Part shown: positions 45,601 to 55,934 of the stretch, piece by piece | Layout of the letters: each line of letters starts with the position of its first letter | Numbering within the stretch: position 1 is the stretch's first letter | Assembly (NCBI GenBank): GCA_900540365.1 | Contig: UQFN01000003.1 | Coordinates: forward strand, 1-64,000 | Direction of reading: 5' to 3' | From: an uncultured Mollicutes bacterium | GTDB taxonomy: Bacteria > Bacillota_I > Bacilli_A > RFN20 > CAG-826 | DNA length: 64,000 nt | Notes under the pieces: generated by a model | The model's input: the letters and a program-made list of their open reading frames with translations, nothing else | The model's database searches: none | What the model was told of the DNA's origin: nothing | Made by a program: the position numbers and the translations under genes

Positions 45601-45861
45601 ATGAATTTATTAGATAACAATTTATGGAATAATCCTGGAATTATTTTAATACTAATTATAGTAGTCTTTGCCATAATTGCTTTATTGGTTTTCTTTATTA
45701 GAAAATTAATATTCAAAAATAAAAAAGAAGATAAACCAGATGAAGATACAATTGTAAAAGAAGATTTGAATCGTTATTTAGTTGATGTAGATGACGAAGA
45801 AACTAAAAAAGAATTCGAAAAATTTGAAAAAGAAAACGAAAATGAAACAAAAGATAAATAG
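45601..45861 (+). CDS. Small single-pass membrane protein
   Basis: This 86-residue protein has one long hydrophobic helix (about residues 13-38) and then a highly charged Glu/Lys/Asp tail that faces the cytoplasm. AGGAGAAA precedes the ATG. It overlaps the hemW start by 20 bases. No family recognised; the position between the Fic-like gene and hemW suggests cotranscription with both. Confidence 0.7.
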   Translation: MNLLDNNLWNNPGIILILIIVVFAIIALLVFFIRKLIFKNKKEDKPDEDTIVKEDLNRYLVDVDDEETKKEFEKFEKENENETKDK

Positions 45862-46945
45862 TCTTTATGTTCATATTCCATTTTGTAGAAATATTTGCTC
45901 CTATTGTGATTTTTTTAAAATATTAAAAAACAAAACTTTTGAAGACAAATATATAAATGAACTTGTTAAGGATTTAAAAGAAGTCCAAAACAAGTTTTTA
46001 TTATTTAAAACAATTTATATTGGTGGAGGAACACCATCTTGTTTAGAATTTAATAATTTAGAGAAAATACTAAAAGTATTATCTAAAATGCATCTAAATA
46101 AATATGAATTTACTATTGAATGTAATCCAGAAGATATTAATGATGAATTTATAAAATTAATTACTAAATATGGAGTTAATCGAGTATCTATCGGAATTCA
46201 AACATTTAATCAAAGTTCATTAGCTAGACTTAATCGTCAAAGTAATATTGACTTTAAAGAAGCAATAAATAGAACAAAAAAATATATTTCAAATATTAAT
46301 GTTGATTTTATATATGGTTTACCTAATGAAAATTTAAATGATATTAAAAATAATTTAGATACTTTCCTTGAACTAGATGTTAACCATGTTTCTTTATATA
46401 GTTTAACAATAAGTAAAAATACTTTATTTTATAATCAAAAAATAAAAGAAATAAGCGAGGATGATTCACGTATATATTATGACTATATAAGTAGTAGATT
46501 AAATAAAAATGGATTTAAATGTTATGAAGTAAGTAATTTTGCTAAAAAAGGTTTTGAATCAAAACATAATTTAAATTATTGGCTTGATAATTTTTATCTT
46601 GGAATAGGAGCAGGAGCACACGGATATATTAACAATGTGCGTTATAAAGTCTCTTCTAATCTTTTATTATATTTAAATGGCGAAAGAAAAATTGAAGAAG
46701 AAGTAATAGATGAAAAACTACATAAAGAAGAGTTTATTATGGTTGGGTTAAGACTTAAAAAGGGACTAAGTCTAATTAAATATGAAAGTATTTTTAAAGT
46801 TAATTTTTTAGAAGAATTTTCTAAAATAATAGATATATTAGTTAAAGAAAGACTTATAAAAATTGATAAAAATTATTTAAAATGTACAAAAAAGGGCTTT
46901 ATTATTCAGGATCAAATAATAGTTAAATTTTTTGAGTATATATAA
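45842..46945 (+). CDS. hemW: Radical SAM heme chaperone HemW
   Basis: The start at ATG 45842 gives 367 residues beginning MKQKINSLYVHIPFCRNICS; longer frames only add a Lys-rich stretch. The radical SAM cluster motif is CRNICSYC (C-x3-C-x2-C), followed by TIYIGGGTPSCL and VNRVSIGIQTFN, the HemW pattern. HemW transfers heme to apoproteins; earlier annotations call it oxygen-independent coproporphyrinogen oxidase. Position between lepA and hrcA is conserved with Bacillus. Confidence 0.92.
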   Translation: MKQKINSLYVHIPFCRNICSYCDFFKILKNKTFEDKYINELVKDLKEVQNKFLLFKTIYIGGGTPSCLEFNNLEKILKVLSKMHLNKYEFTIECNPEDINDEFIKLITKYGVNRVSIGIQTFNQSSLARLNRQSNIDFKEAINRTKKYISNINVDFIYGLPNENLNDIKNNLDTFLELDVNHVSLYSLTISKNTLFYNQKIKEISEDDSRIYYDYISSRLNKNGFKCYEVSNFAKKGFESKHNLNYWLDNFYLGIGAGAHGYINNVRYKVSSNLLLYLNGERKIEEEVIDEKLHKEEFIMVGLRLKKGLSLIKYESIFKVNFLEEFSKIIDILVKERLIKIDKNYLKCTKKGFIIQDQIIVKFFEYI

Positions 46946-47040
46946 AAATATACTTAAAGTATACTAGAAAACTACTAAATTATATTTTATCTGTTTTTTT
47001 CAAGTTTGTACAAAAATGGGTAAAAATATTTAATAAAAAT

Positions 47041-47067
47041 TTAGCACTTTTTTATTGACAGTGCTAA
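47041..47067 (+). promoter_or_regulatory. Upstream CIRCE element
   Basis: TTAGCACTT, nine bases, CAGTGCTAA. It deviates from the consensus TTAGCACTC-N9-GAGTGCTAA at two positions. The -35 box lies inside it, so HrcA bound here would block polymerase. Confidence 0.88.
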
Positions 47068-47083
47068 TTTGTTAGTTTATATT
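47055..47083 (+). promoter_or_regulatory. Promoter of the hrcA operon
   Basis: TTGACA (47055-47060), 17 bases, TATATT (47078-47083): a strong vegetative promoter between and inside the two CIRCE elements. Confidence 0.88.
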
Positions 47084-47087
47084 ATTG

Positions 47088-47114
47088 TTAGCACTTAGAA
47101 AAAATGAGTGCTAA
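47088..47114 (+). promoter_or_regulatory. Downstream CIRCE element
   Basis: TTAGCACTT, nine bases, GAGTGCTAA: one base off the CIRCE consensus. It covers the expected transcript start. Confidence 0.93.
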
Positions 47115-47125
47115 AGAGAACAAAT

Positions 47126-48142
47126 ATGAAACTTACAAGAAAACAAGAAATATTAAAACTTATTGTTGAAGATTTTGTCCAAACTGCAACCCCAGTCGCA
47201 AGTAAATATTTGATTGAAAAATATAGCTTGCCATATAGTAGTGCAACCGTTAGAAACGAGATGGGAATTCTTGAAGCTGAAGGTTATATTGAAAAACCTC
47301 ATATTAGTAGCGGTAGAGTACCAAGTGCTAAAGGGTATAAATACTATATAAAGAACTTACGTGTTACAAAAGTAGACAATACTTTTAAAAATTCTTTGAG
47401 TAAAATATTTGAATCTTCAAAATCAATTGAAGAAGTTCTAAGAGAATCATGTGCTATTTTATGTCATATGACTAATTTAACTAGCATGGTTTTAGGACCT
47501 GAAGGTGACAATGAAAGATTAATAAATATTCAATTAGTTCCTTTAAATGAAACAACATGTACAGTTATTTTTGTTACTGATAGAGGATATGTAGAAAATA
47601 AAACCTTTATTATAAGTAAGAAAAATAAGATGAGCGAAGTCAATAAGTGTTTAAAACTATTAGATGATCGCTTAAAAGGTACTAAAATAAAAGACTTATT
47701 AAAAAAATTAGAGTCACTTAAACCAATTTTGGAACAATATTTAATTGATTATAGTAATATTTATAACGCTTTATTGAAAGTATTTACCGAAATGGCAAAT
47801 AATCGTGTCGATCGAAGTGAAATTATTGGAAAAGAAAATTTATTAGTACAACCTGAATTTATGGGTGATGCTTATGAATTAAGAAAATTATTTGGTTTAT
47901 TCGATGATCCAGTTCGTCTTGAAGAAGTTATTAAAGATAACGATGAGGAATTATTAATTAACGAAGATCAAGATAGCTTATCTGGAAAAGTATCAATCGT
48001 ATCTAAAGAAATAGTTTTCCCAGGAGATGAAGAAAATTCACGTAAAATCGCTGTTATTGGTCCAAAAAGAATGGATTACAATAAAGTAATTAGTTATCTA
48101 GATTATATAGTTAACGAAATTATTAAACATATGAATAAATAG
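47126..48142 (+). CDS. hrcA: Heat-inducible repressor HrcA
   Basis: The start at ATG 47126 lies past the CIRCE element and gives 338 residues beginning MKLTRKQEILKLIVEDFV. The N-terminal winged helix has YSSATVRNEMGILEAEGYIEKPHISSGRVPS, the HrcA signature, and a GAF-like domain follows. It represses its own operon by binding the two CIRCE elements and needs GroEL for activity. It is the first gene of hrcA-grpE-dnaK-dnaJ. Confidence 0.96.
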   Translation: MKLTRKQEILKLIVEDFVQTATPVASKYLIEKYSLPYSSATVRNEMGILEAEGYIEKPHISSGRVPSAKGYKYYIKNLRVTKVDNTFKNSLSKIFESSKSIEEVLRESCAILCHMTNLTSMVLGPEGDNERLINIQLVPLNETTCTVIFVTDRGYVENKTFIISKKNKMSEVNKCLKLLDDRLKGTKIKDLLKKLESLKPILEQYLIDYSNIYNALLKVFTEMANNRVDRSEIIGKENLLVQPEFMGDAYELRKLFGLFDDPVRLEEVIKDNDEELLINEDQDSLSGKVSIVSKEIVFPGDEENSRKIAVIGPKRMDYNKVISYLDYIVNEIIKHMNK

Positions 48143-48151
48143 GAGAGGAAA

Positions 48152-48709
48152 ATGGCTGAAGAAAAAGAAGAAATCAAAGTGTCAGTTAAAAAGAAGTTAG
48201 CGAAAAAGGATGAAGAAATCGAAAAAGCCCACGCTGACATGGAACATTGGAAAAATGAATATTACCGTGTTTATGCAGATATGGCTAACTTAAGAAAAGA
48301 TATCGAAAAAGATCATCGTGAAGTAGTTAAATATCGAATTGAAGGATTCGTTGATAAATTAATTGGTATACTTGATGCATTCGACATGGCATTCAAGATT
48401 GAGCCAAAAACTGACGAAATGAAAAATTATTTGCAAGGTTTCAAATATGTCTATTCATCATTAATTAATGTATTAGAAGAGGAAGGAATTCAAGTCATCA
48501 ATCCTCAATTAGATGCTGATTTTGATGAAAATACAATGCATGCAGTTGAAACAATTGAATGCGATTGTGAACCTAACAAAGTAAAGGAAGTTACTTTAAA
48601 AGGATATAAACTTCATGATCACTTAGTTAGACCAGCAATGGTTATTGTTTCTAAAAAGAAAGAAGAACCAGTCGAAACAAATGATCAAGAAGAAAAAAAC
48701 ATTGCTTAA
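48152..48709 (+). CDS. grpE: Nucleotide exchange factor GrpE
   Basis: This 185-residue protein has a long N-terminal charged helix and the conserved LIGILDAFDMAF and beta-domain end YKLHDHLVRPAMVIVS. It opens the DnaK nucleotide pocket to release ADP. GGAGAGG precedes the ATG, 9 bases after hrcA. Confidence 0.95.
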   Translation: MAEEKEEIKVSVKKKLAKKDEEIEKAHADMEHWKNEYYRVYADMANLRKDIEKDHREVVKYRIEGFVDKLIGILDAFDMAFKIEPKTDEMKNYLQGFKYVYSSLINVLEEEGIQVINPQLDADFDENTMHAVETIECDCEPNKVKEVTLKGYKLHDHLVRPAMVIVSKKKEEPVETNDQEEKNIA

Positions 48710-48714
48710 TTTAA

Positions 48715-50568
<1,854 letters not shown>

Positions 50569-50584
50569 TAAAGTTAAGTAAATA

Positions 50585-50610
50585 TAAGGGAAGCTCAAGT
50601 GCTTCCCTTA
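50585..50610 (+). other. Hairpin between dnaK and dnaJ
   Basis: TAAGGGAAGC and GCTTCCCTTA form a perfect ten-base stem around TCAAGT. No T run follows, so it is not a full terminator. It may stabilise or process the mRNA and set the DnaK/DnaJ ratio. Confidence 0.7.
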
Positions 50611-50631
50611 AAATCGTTAAGGAGATAAGTT

Positions 50632-51783
50632 ATGGCAACAAAAAGAGATTACTATGAAGTTCTTGGAGTTAGCAAAAGTGCAACTCAAGACGAAATAAAA
50701 AGTGCTTATCGTAAATTAGCAAAAAAATATCACCCAGATAATAAAGAAACTGGAGATGCTGAAAAATTTAAAGAAGCAACTGAAGCCTTTAGTGTTTTAG
50801 GTGATGAATCAAAAAGAAAAACTTATGATCAATTTGGCCAAGCTGCTTTCGATCAAACTACTGGTGGAGCTAATCCATTTAGTGGAAGTGGTTTTGAAGG
50901 ATTTAACTTCAATGGTGGAAATTTTGATGATTTAAACGATATTTTATCTAACTTATTTGGTGGTTTTGGTTTTGGAAGATCTTCATCAAGAAGAAGTTAT
51001 TCAGGTCCAGTTGAGGGTGATGATTCCTTAATGCGTATCAAAATTAAATTTATGGATGCTGTTAATGGAACTCGAATCACAATTCCTCTAAGTTATGAGG
51101 AATCTTGTCCTGAATGTAAAGGAACTGGAGCTAAAAATGGCACTGCCTTTGATACATGTCCTGATTGTCATGGTTCTGGAAGAATTGTTACTCAACAACG
51201 TACTATTTTTGGTGTAATGCAATCTGAATCAGCATGTCCTAGATGTCGTGGTACTGGAAAAATTATTCATGAATCTTGTCCTAATTGTGGTGGAAAAGGT
51301 TATATTAAAGTTAAAAAAGACATCGAAGTTAGTATTCCAAAAGGCATCAATAATGGTCAAAGAATTCGTGTTCCTGGAAAAGGCCAAAGAGGACTTAATG
51401 GTGGACCAAATGGCGATTTATATATAGAAGTAGTTGTTGCACCTCATGATCAATTTAAACGAGAAAACAATGATATTCATTTAACTGTTCCGATTGATTT
51501 TGTTGATGCTTGTCTTGGAACAACAATCGTTGTGCCAACAATTTATGGTGATGAAACTTTAGAAATTCCAAGTGGAACTCAACCAAATGCTATTTTAAAA
51601 ATGCGTAATAAGGGTGTTAAGGATGTTAGAAGTGATCGTTTTGGTGATCAATTTGTTCATATTGATATTAAAATTCCAACTAAACTTTCAAAAGAACAAA
51701 AAACATATTTAATGCAATATCGTAATTGTGAAAAACCTAACGAAACAATTTATGATAAGTTTAAAAAAGCATTTAAAAAATAA
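50632..51783 (+). CDS. dnaJ: Cochaperone DnaJ (Hsp40)
   Basis: This 383-residue protein has the J domain with YHPDN (HPD motif), a glycine/phenylalanine linker, four CxxCxGxG zinc-binding repeats ([32 protein letters not shown]) and the C-terminal substrate domains. It stimulates DnaK. AAGGAGA precedes the ATG. Confidence 0.97.
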   Translation: MATKRDYYEVLGVSKSATQDEIKSAYRKLAKKYHPDNKETGDAEKFKEATEAFSVLGDESKRKTYDQFGQAAFDQTTGGANPFSGSGFEGFNFNGGNFDDLNDILSNLFGGFGFGRSSSRRSYSGPVEGDDSLMRIKIKFMDAVNGTRITIPLSYEESCPECKGTGAKNGTAFDTCPDCHGSGRIVTQQRTIFGVMQSESACPRCRGTGKIIHESCPNCGGKGYIKVKKDIEVSIPKGINNGQRIRVPGKGQRGLNGGPNGDLYIEVVVAPHDQFKRENNDIHLTVPIDFVDACLGTTIVVPTIYGDETLEIPSGTQPNAILKMRNKGVKDVRSDRFGDQFVHIDIKIPTKLSKEQKTYLMQYRNCEKPNETIYDKFKKAFKK

Positions 51784-51819
51784 ATTATAAAATATAGAAT
51801 ATTAAAAAAGAGATTTATT

Positions 51820-52269
51820 ATGCCAAAATGTAAATATTGTCATGGAAATATAACTAAATTTGATAAAGAACAATGTCCACTTTGTGGAGCATTACGACCT
51901 CTTGATGAAAATTCTGAAGAAACAAGTGATATTACTCGTGTAATAGATACTTTAACAGATGAAGAAAAAGAGCATGTATATAAACCACGTTCACATAAAG
52001 CTAATAGTTTATTATTAATGTTTTTAGGAATGTTTGGAGCTGATGCCTTTTACTTAGGCTTCTTTAAATATGGAATTATTCGATTAGTGGTAAATTTAGT
52101 TTTATATGGTGTTTTATTTGTGGTTTTATATTTTTTTGTGTTTACTGCAAATATTTTATTAAGCGCTTTAATTCCTTTTGGTGTTTTATTTGTTATTTAC
52201 TTTATTTTTGGAATTATTAGCTTTTTTAAAACACCAATTAAAGATAGTAACGGAGTATTTTTAAAATAA
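51820..52269 (+). CDS. TM2-domain membrane protein with N-terminal zinc ribbon
   Basis: This 149-residue protein has CKYCHG and CPLCGA at residues 4-22, a zinc ribbon, then a charged linker. A TM2-type hydrophobic pair follows (LLLMFLGMFGADAFYLGFFKYGIIRL), and two more hydrophobic segments. The TM2 sequence G-x-x-G-A-x-x-F-Y-L-G is clear. In Bacillus this place is held by prmA, which is absent here. Function unknown. It overlaps rsmE by one base (TAATG). Confidence 0.85.
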   Translation: MPKCKYCHGNITKFDKEQCPLCGALRPLDENSEETSDITRVIDTLTDEEKEHVYKPRSHKANSLLLMFLGMFGADAFYLGFFKYGIIRLVVNLVLYGVLFVVLYFFVFTANILLSALIPFGVLFVIYFIFGIISFFKTPIKDSNGVFLK

Positions 52270-52982
52270 TGCAAAGATACTTTACTAGTTTTAAAGATGA
52301 AAAAAATATCACCATTTCAAATGATGATATTTTTCATATAGTAAAAGTAATGCGCATGAAAATAAATGATCAATTTGAAATTAATAATGATGGAGATATA
52401 TATTTAGCTCAAATTAATTCTTTAGCTCCATTTTCTTTTAAAATTCTTAAAAAAATAGATGAAAATCACGAATTAAAAACGAAAATTACCCTATTATATT
52501 GTTTACCTAAAGGCGACAAAATTGACTTAGTTCTTCAAAAAGCAACTGAATTAGGTGTTAATCAAATTGTTTTAGTAAATTCTTCACGATGTATTGCAAA
52601 AATTAATGATGAAAATAAAGAGAAGAAATTAGCTCGATTTAATAAAATTATTAAAGAAGCAACTGAACAATGTAAAAGAAACAATTTACCGGCTTTAAAA
52701 GATGTAATTAAATTTAATGAAATAAGTAATTATCAAAGTGATTTAAATTTAATAGCTTACGAAAATTCAAAGATGAGTAATCAAGAATTAAAAGATATTT
52801 TAAGAAATTTTAAAGGTAATATAGTTACTATTTTAATCGGAGCAGAAGGTGGATTTTCAAAAGAAGAAGTCGAATACGCCTTAAAAAATAATTTTATTTC
52901 TATTTCATTAGGTAATAGAATATTAAGAAGCGAAACAAGCGTATTTAATTTATTGAGTATTTTAGGATATGAATTAGAGTAA
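52269..52982 (+). CDS. rsmE: 16S rRNA m3U1498 methyltransferase RsmE
   Basis: This 237-residue SPOUT methyltransferase has KGDKIDLVLQKATELGV, then EATEQCKRNNLP and the knot motif LIGAEGGFSKEEVEYA with LGNRILRSETS, all typical of RsmE. It methylates U1498 of 16S rRNA. Start overlaps the preceding stop, and the order dnaJ-x-rsmE-mtaB matches Bacillus. Confidence 0.94.
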   Translation: MQRYFTSFKDEKNITISNDDIFHIVKVMRMKINDQFEINNDGDIYLAQINSLAPFSFKILKKIDENHELKTKITLLYCLPKGDKIDLVLQKATELGVNQIVLVNSSRCIAKINDENKEKKLARFNKIIKEATEQCKRNNLPALKDVIKFNEISNYQSDLNLIAYENSKMSNQELKDILRNFKGNIVTILIGAEGGFSKEEVEYALKNNFISISLGNRILRSETSVFNLLSILGYELE

Positions 52983-52984
52983 TT

Positions 52985-53371
52985 ATGAAATCAGCGTTAG
53001 AAGTTTTAAGAAAATATCGTAATAAAAATAGTAATTTAATAGATGATTATTATAAAAAGAAGAAACTCGGAATTAAAATTGAAAACTATTCCTCTTTATT
53101 TTATGTAATGGAAGATGAGACCTCAAAAGCTTATTTAAATCCACATCTCCATTTAGTTGTAATTATTAATAATGATGGATATATTGATAATTTAATTTAT
53201 TTATATGATCGAAAAATCAAATTTTATGATAGCGTAGAAATAAATGATAAACTAAAAATTGTACTTAATAATTACTATTTTTCTACTAAATACAACTTTA
53301 TTGAGAGTTTGTATGAAAATGGGTTCATAAGTTATTTTTTATTTACTAAGTTAAAAAAAGAGTGTTTGTAA
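52985..53371 (+). CDS. Hypothetical protein between rsmE and mtaB
   Basis: This 128-residue protein starts three bases after rsmE and ends two bases before mtaB, so it is part of the same operon. It is rich in Lys, Asn and Tyr, has no signal peptide, and shows helix (LEVLRKYRNKNSNLIDDYYKKK) then several beta strands. I recognise no family. It could be an RNA-binding accessory protein, but that rests only on position. Confidence 0.65.
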   Translation: MKSALEVLRKYRNKNSNLIDDYYKKKKLGIKIENYSSLFYVMEDETSKAYLNPHLHLVVIINNDGYIDNLIYLYDRKIKFYDSVEINDKLKIVLNNYYFSTKYNFIESLYENGFISYFLFTKLKKECL

Positions 53372-53372
53372 G

Positions 53373-54653
53373 ATGAAATTTTTTATAGATTTTTTAGGTT
53401 GCAAGGTTAATAGTTATGAGATTGAAGCTGTTGCTTTTGATTTAAAATCGCATGGCTATCAAGAAGTTACTTTAGATGATAATCCAGATGTTATTATTTT
53501 TAATACATGCGCAGTAACTGAAACTAGTAGTGCTAAATCTAGAAAATTAATTAAAAGATATAAAAAGAACTATCCTGAAGCAATTTTAGTTGTTATGGGG
53601 TGTTATTCCCAATATGACTATGATTATATTTTTAAAGAACTAAAGGTAGAAATAGTACTTGGAACATCAAATCGCGATAAAATATATGAATTAATCGAAA
53701 AATATTTGAAAAATAAAAAAAGTATTTGTTTGCATGATGACTTTAAAGCTATAAGAAAATATGAACCTTTAAACTTAAATAAATATTTTGAAAAAACAAG
53801 AGCTTATGTAAAAATACAAGACGGATGCGATAATTTTTGTACTTATTGTTTAATTCCTTATGTTAGAGGTAGATCTAGAAGTAGAAATAAACAAGATATT
53901 TTAAATGAAATTTCAACTTTAATTAAAAACGGTTATAAAGAAATTGTTATTACTGGAATAGATTTAGGAAGCTATGGTAAAGATTTAAAAACTGGAGATA
54001 CATTTTCAACTTTATTAAAAGAAATTCTTGAAAATAATCCAGATTTATATCGTATAAGAATATCTTCCATTGAAGAAAGTCAAATTGATGATTTGTTTTT
54101 AAAATTATTACAAAAACATAAAAATATTGCTAATCATCTTCATATTCCTTTACAAAGTGGATCTTCAACGATTTTAAAAAAGATGAATCGAAAGTATAAT
54201 TTGAATGATTTTGTTTCAAAAATTAAAAAAATACGTGAAATTAGACCTGATATTTCTTTAACAACTGATGTTATCATTGGCTTTCCTGGAGAAGGTGAAG
54301 ATGAATTTTTAGAAACTTATAATTTCATTAAAAAGATTAAGTTTTCAAAGGTACATGTTTTTCCTTATAGTGACCGCATAGGAACAATTGCATCTAAACT
54401 TGATGGAAAAGTCGATATAATCGATAAAAAAATTCGTGTTTTAAAATTAATTAATTTGTCAAATCAATTAAAAAAAGCTTATGAAAAGAAATTTTATAAT
54501 CAAGAAATAGAATTTTTATTTGAATCTTATAATCCAAAATTAGATGGATATGTTGGTCATTCTTCGAATTATTTAGAATGCGTATATCATAGCGATGAAA
54601 ATTTAAAAGATCAAATTAGAGTTGTTGAATACACAAAAGAAAATTCTCTTTAA
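53373..54653 (+). CDS. mtaB: tRNA t6A37 methylthiotransferase MtaB
   Basis: This 426-residue enzyme adds a methylthio group to t6A37 of tRNA. The UPF0004 domain has LGCKVNSYE, NTCAVTE and MGCYSQ cysteines for the first cluster. The radical SAM motif is CDNFCTYC, followed by RGRSRSR. A TRAM-like C-terminus is shortened. It starts right after the preceding stop. Confidence 0.94.
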   Translation: MKFFIDFLGCKVNSYEIEAVAFDLKSHGYQEVTLDDNPDVIIFNTCAVTETSSAKSRKLIKRYKKNYPEAILVVMGCYSQYDYDYIFKELKVEIVLGTSNRDKIYELIEKYLKNKKSICLHDDFKAIRKYEPLNLNKYFEKTRAYVKIQDGCDNFCTYCLIPYVRGRSRSRNKQDILNEISTLIKNGYKEIVITGIDLGSYGKDLKTGDTFSTLLKEILENNPDLYRIRISSIEESQIDDLFLKLLQKHKNIANHLHIPLQSGSSTILKKMNRKYNLNDFVSKIKKIREIRPDISLTTDVIIGFPGEGEDEFLETYNFIKKIKFSKVHVFPYSDRIGTIASKLDGKVDIIDKKIRVLKLINLSNQLKKAYEKKFYNQEIEFLFESYNPKLDGYVGHSSNYLECVYHSDENLKDQIRVVEYTKENSL

Positions 54654-54655
54654 TA

Positions 54656-54672
54656 TTTTGACATTGTCAAAA
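54656..54672 (+). promoter_or_regulatory. Palindrome before rpmF
   Basis: TTTTGACATTGTCAAAA is a near-perfect palindrome (8-1-8) directly after mtaB and 9 bases upstream of the rpmF -35 box. It may be an operator or a weak terminator. Confidence 0.5.
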
Positions 54673-54680
54673 AAAATATC

Positions 54681-54708
54681 TTGAAACTTCAAATTATATT
54701 TATATAAT
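54681..54708 (+). promoter_or_regulatory. rpmF promoter
   Basis: TTGAAA (54681-54686), 16 bases, TATAAT (54703-54708). Confidence 0.7.
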
Positions 54709-54735
54709 TATTGATGTTTAAGGAGATTATAAGTT

Positions 54736-54927
54736 ATGGCAGTACCTTTTAGAAGAACAAGCAAAACTACTAAAAGAATGAGAAGATCACATTATAAATT
54801 AGAAGTAAGTGGAGTTACTACTTGCCCTAATTGTGGAGCATTAATTAAACAACATACTGTTTGTCCAAAATGTGGTTTCTATGATGGAAAACAAGTAGTT
54901 AAAGGAACAAATAAGACAACTAAATAA
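54736..54927 (+). CDS. rpmF: Ribosomal protein L32
   Basis: This 63-residue protein begins [20 protein letters not shown] and keeps CPNC and CPKC, so it is the zinc-binding form of L32 of the large subunit. AAGGAG lies upstream. Its own promoter and a following terminator make it nearly a single unit. Confidence 0.95.
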   Translation: MAVPFRRTSKTTKRMRRSHYKLEVSGVTTCPNCGALIKQHTVCPKCGFYDGKQVVKGTNKTTK

Positions 54928-54955
54928 AAGGGCATTTTGGCCTTTTTATTTTTTT
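54926..54955 (+). terminator. Terminator after rpmF
   Basis: AAAAGG and CCTTTT pair around a loop with one inner C-G pair; a long T-rich tail follows. deoC starts 12 bases later, so some read-through must occur or deoC uses an unseen promoter. Confidence 0.65.
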
Positions 54956-54966
54956 AGGAGAAAAAT

Positions 54967-55602
54967 ATGGAGTATAACAAATTAATTGATAATACTAATT
55001 TAAAACCAGATGCATTAGATAGTGATATTATCGCTTTATGTGAAGAATCAAAAAAATATCATTTTATGTCTGTTTGTATTAATCCAGCATTTATTAAACT
55101 TGCTAAAAAATGTTTAGCTGGAAGTGATGTTTTAGTTTGTACTGTTATTGGTTTTCCTTTAGGAAGTATGACAACTGAAGCAAAAGTTTTTGAAGCTACT
55201 GATGCTTTAAATAAAGGCGCAGATGAAGTTGACATGGTCATTAATATTTCAAGATTAAAAGCTCATGACGATGAATATGTTTTAAATGAAATTCGTGAGA
55301 TTAAAAAAGCTTGTGGAGATCACACTTTAAAAGTAATTATCGAAACATGTTTATTAACTGATGAAGAAAAAGTACGTGCATGTCAATTAGCAAGCAAAGC
55401 TGGAGCTAATTTTGTTAAAACTAGCACTGGATTTTCTAAATGGGGTGCTAAAGTTGAAGATGTTAAATTGATGCGTGAAACTGTTGGAGATAAACTTGGA
55501 GTTAAAGCTAGCGGTGGAGTTAGGACTCACGAAGAAATGCTTGCAATGGTTGAAGCTGGTGCTAATAGAATCGGTACTAGTAGTGGCGCAAAATTAATGT
55601 AA
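54967..55602 (+). CDS. deoC: Deoxyribose-phosphate aldolase
   Basis: This 211-residue enzyme splits 2-deoxyribose-5-phosphate into glyceraldehyde-3-phosphate and acetaldehyde. The Schiff-base lysine is Lys151 in VKTSTGF, with VCTVIGFPLG and DEVDMVINI before it and VKASGGVRT after it. It serves catabolism of DNA nucleosides and fits with the cytidine deaminase encoded further on. AGGAGAAAA precedes the ATG. Confidence 0.95.
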   Translation: MEYNKLIDNTNLKPDALDSDIIALCEESKKYHFMSVCINPAFIKLAKKCLAGSDVLVCTVIGFPLGSMTTEAKVFEATDALNKGADEVDMVINISRLKAHDDEYVLNEIREIKKACGDHTLKVIIETCLLTDEEKVRACQLASKAGANFVKTSTGFSKWGAKVEDVKLMRETVGDKLGVKASGGVRTHEEMLAMVEAGANRIGTSSGAKLM

Positions 55603-55610
55603 ATTTATAG

Positions 55611-55640
55611 TTGAATTTTATTTATTAATTTTGATAAAAT
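55611..55640 (+). promoter_or_regulatory. rpsU promoter
   Basis: TTGAAT (55611-55616), 18 bases, TAAAAT (55635-55640). Confidence 0.65.
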
Positions 55641-55673
55641 ATGAGCGTTGTCGACGATTGGAGGTGAGAAAAG

Positions 55674-55847
55674 ATGCCAAAAATAGTAATTAGAGAAGGT
55701 GAATCACTTGATGAAGGCGTAAGAAGATTTAAACGTCAAGTTAATAAAGCCGGAATTATCCAAGAATGTCGTAAAAGAGAATTCTATTTAAAGAAAAATT
55801 TAAAAAGAAAATTAAAATCAGAAAACGCTAGAAAAAAATATAGATAA
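55674..55847 (+). CDS. rpsU: Ribosomal protein S21
   Basis: This 57-residue basic protein begins [19 protein letters not shown] and ends in a Lys/Arg-rich helix, the S21 pattern. GGAGGTGAG lies 5-6 bases before the ATG. It has its own promoter and terminator. Confidence 0.95.
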   Translation: MPKIVIREGESLDEGVRRFKRQVNKAGIIQECRKREFYLKKNLKRKLKSENARKKYR

Positions 55848-55859
55848 TTCAAAAAATTA

Positions 55860-55888
55860 AATAACGATGAAAAATCGTTATTTTTTTT
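55860..55888 (+). terminator. rpsU terminator
   Basis: AATAACGAT and ATCGTTATT pair around GAAAA, and a T run follows. Confidence 0.92.
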
Positions 55889-55909
55889 GCTTAAACTTCC
55901 TATTTGCAC

Positions 55910-55928
55910 GCGACTTGTATATAGGAGG
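55910..55928 (+). promoter_or_regulatory. Leader motif of the C39 gene, shared with comEA
   Basis: GCGACTTGTATATAGGAGG, a near copy of the comEA leader motif at 34933-34952. It sits between the rpsU terminator and the C39 start and includes the Shine-Dalgarno site. Confidence 0.5.
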
Positions 55929-55934
55929 TATTTT

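Noticed and set aside
46946..46965. Palindrome TATACTTAAAGTATA after hemW as terminator
   Set aside because: The stem is only A/T-rich with a one-base loop and no T run follows, so I cannot support a terminator call.
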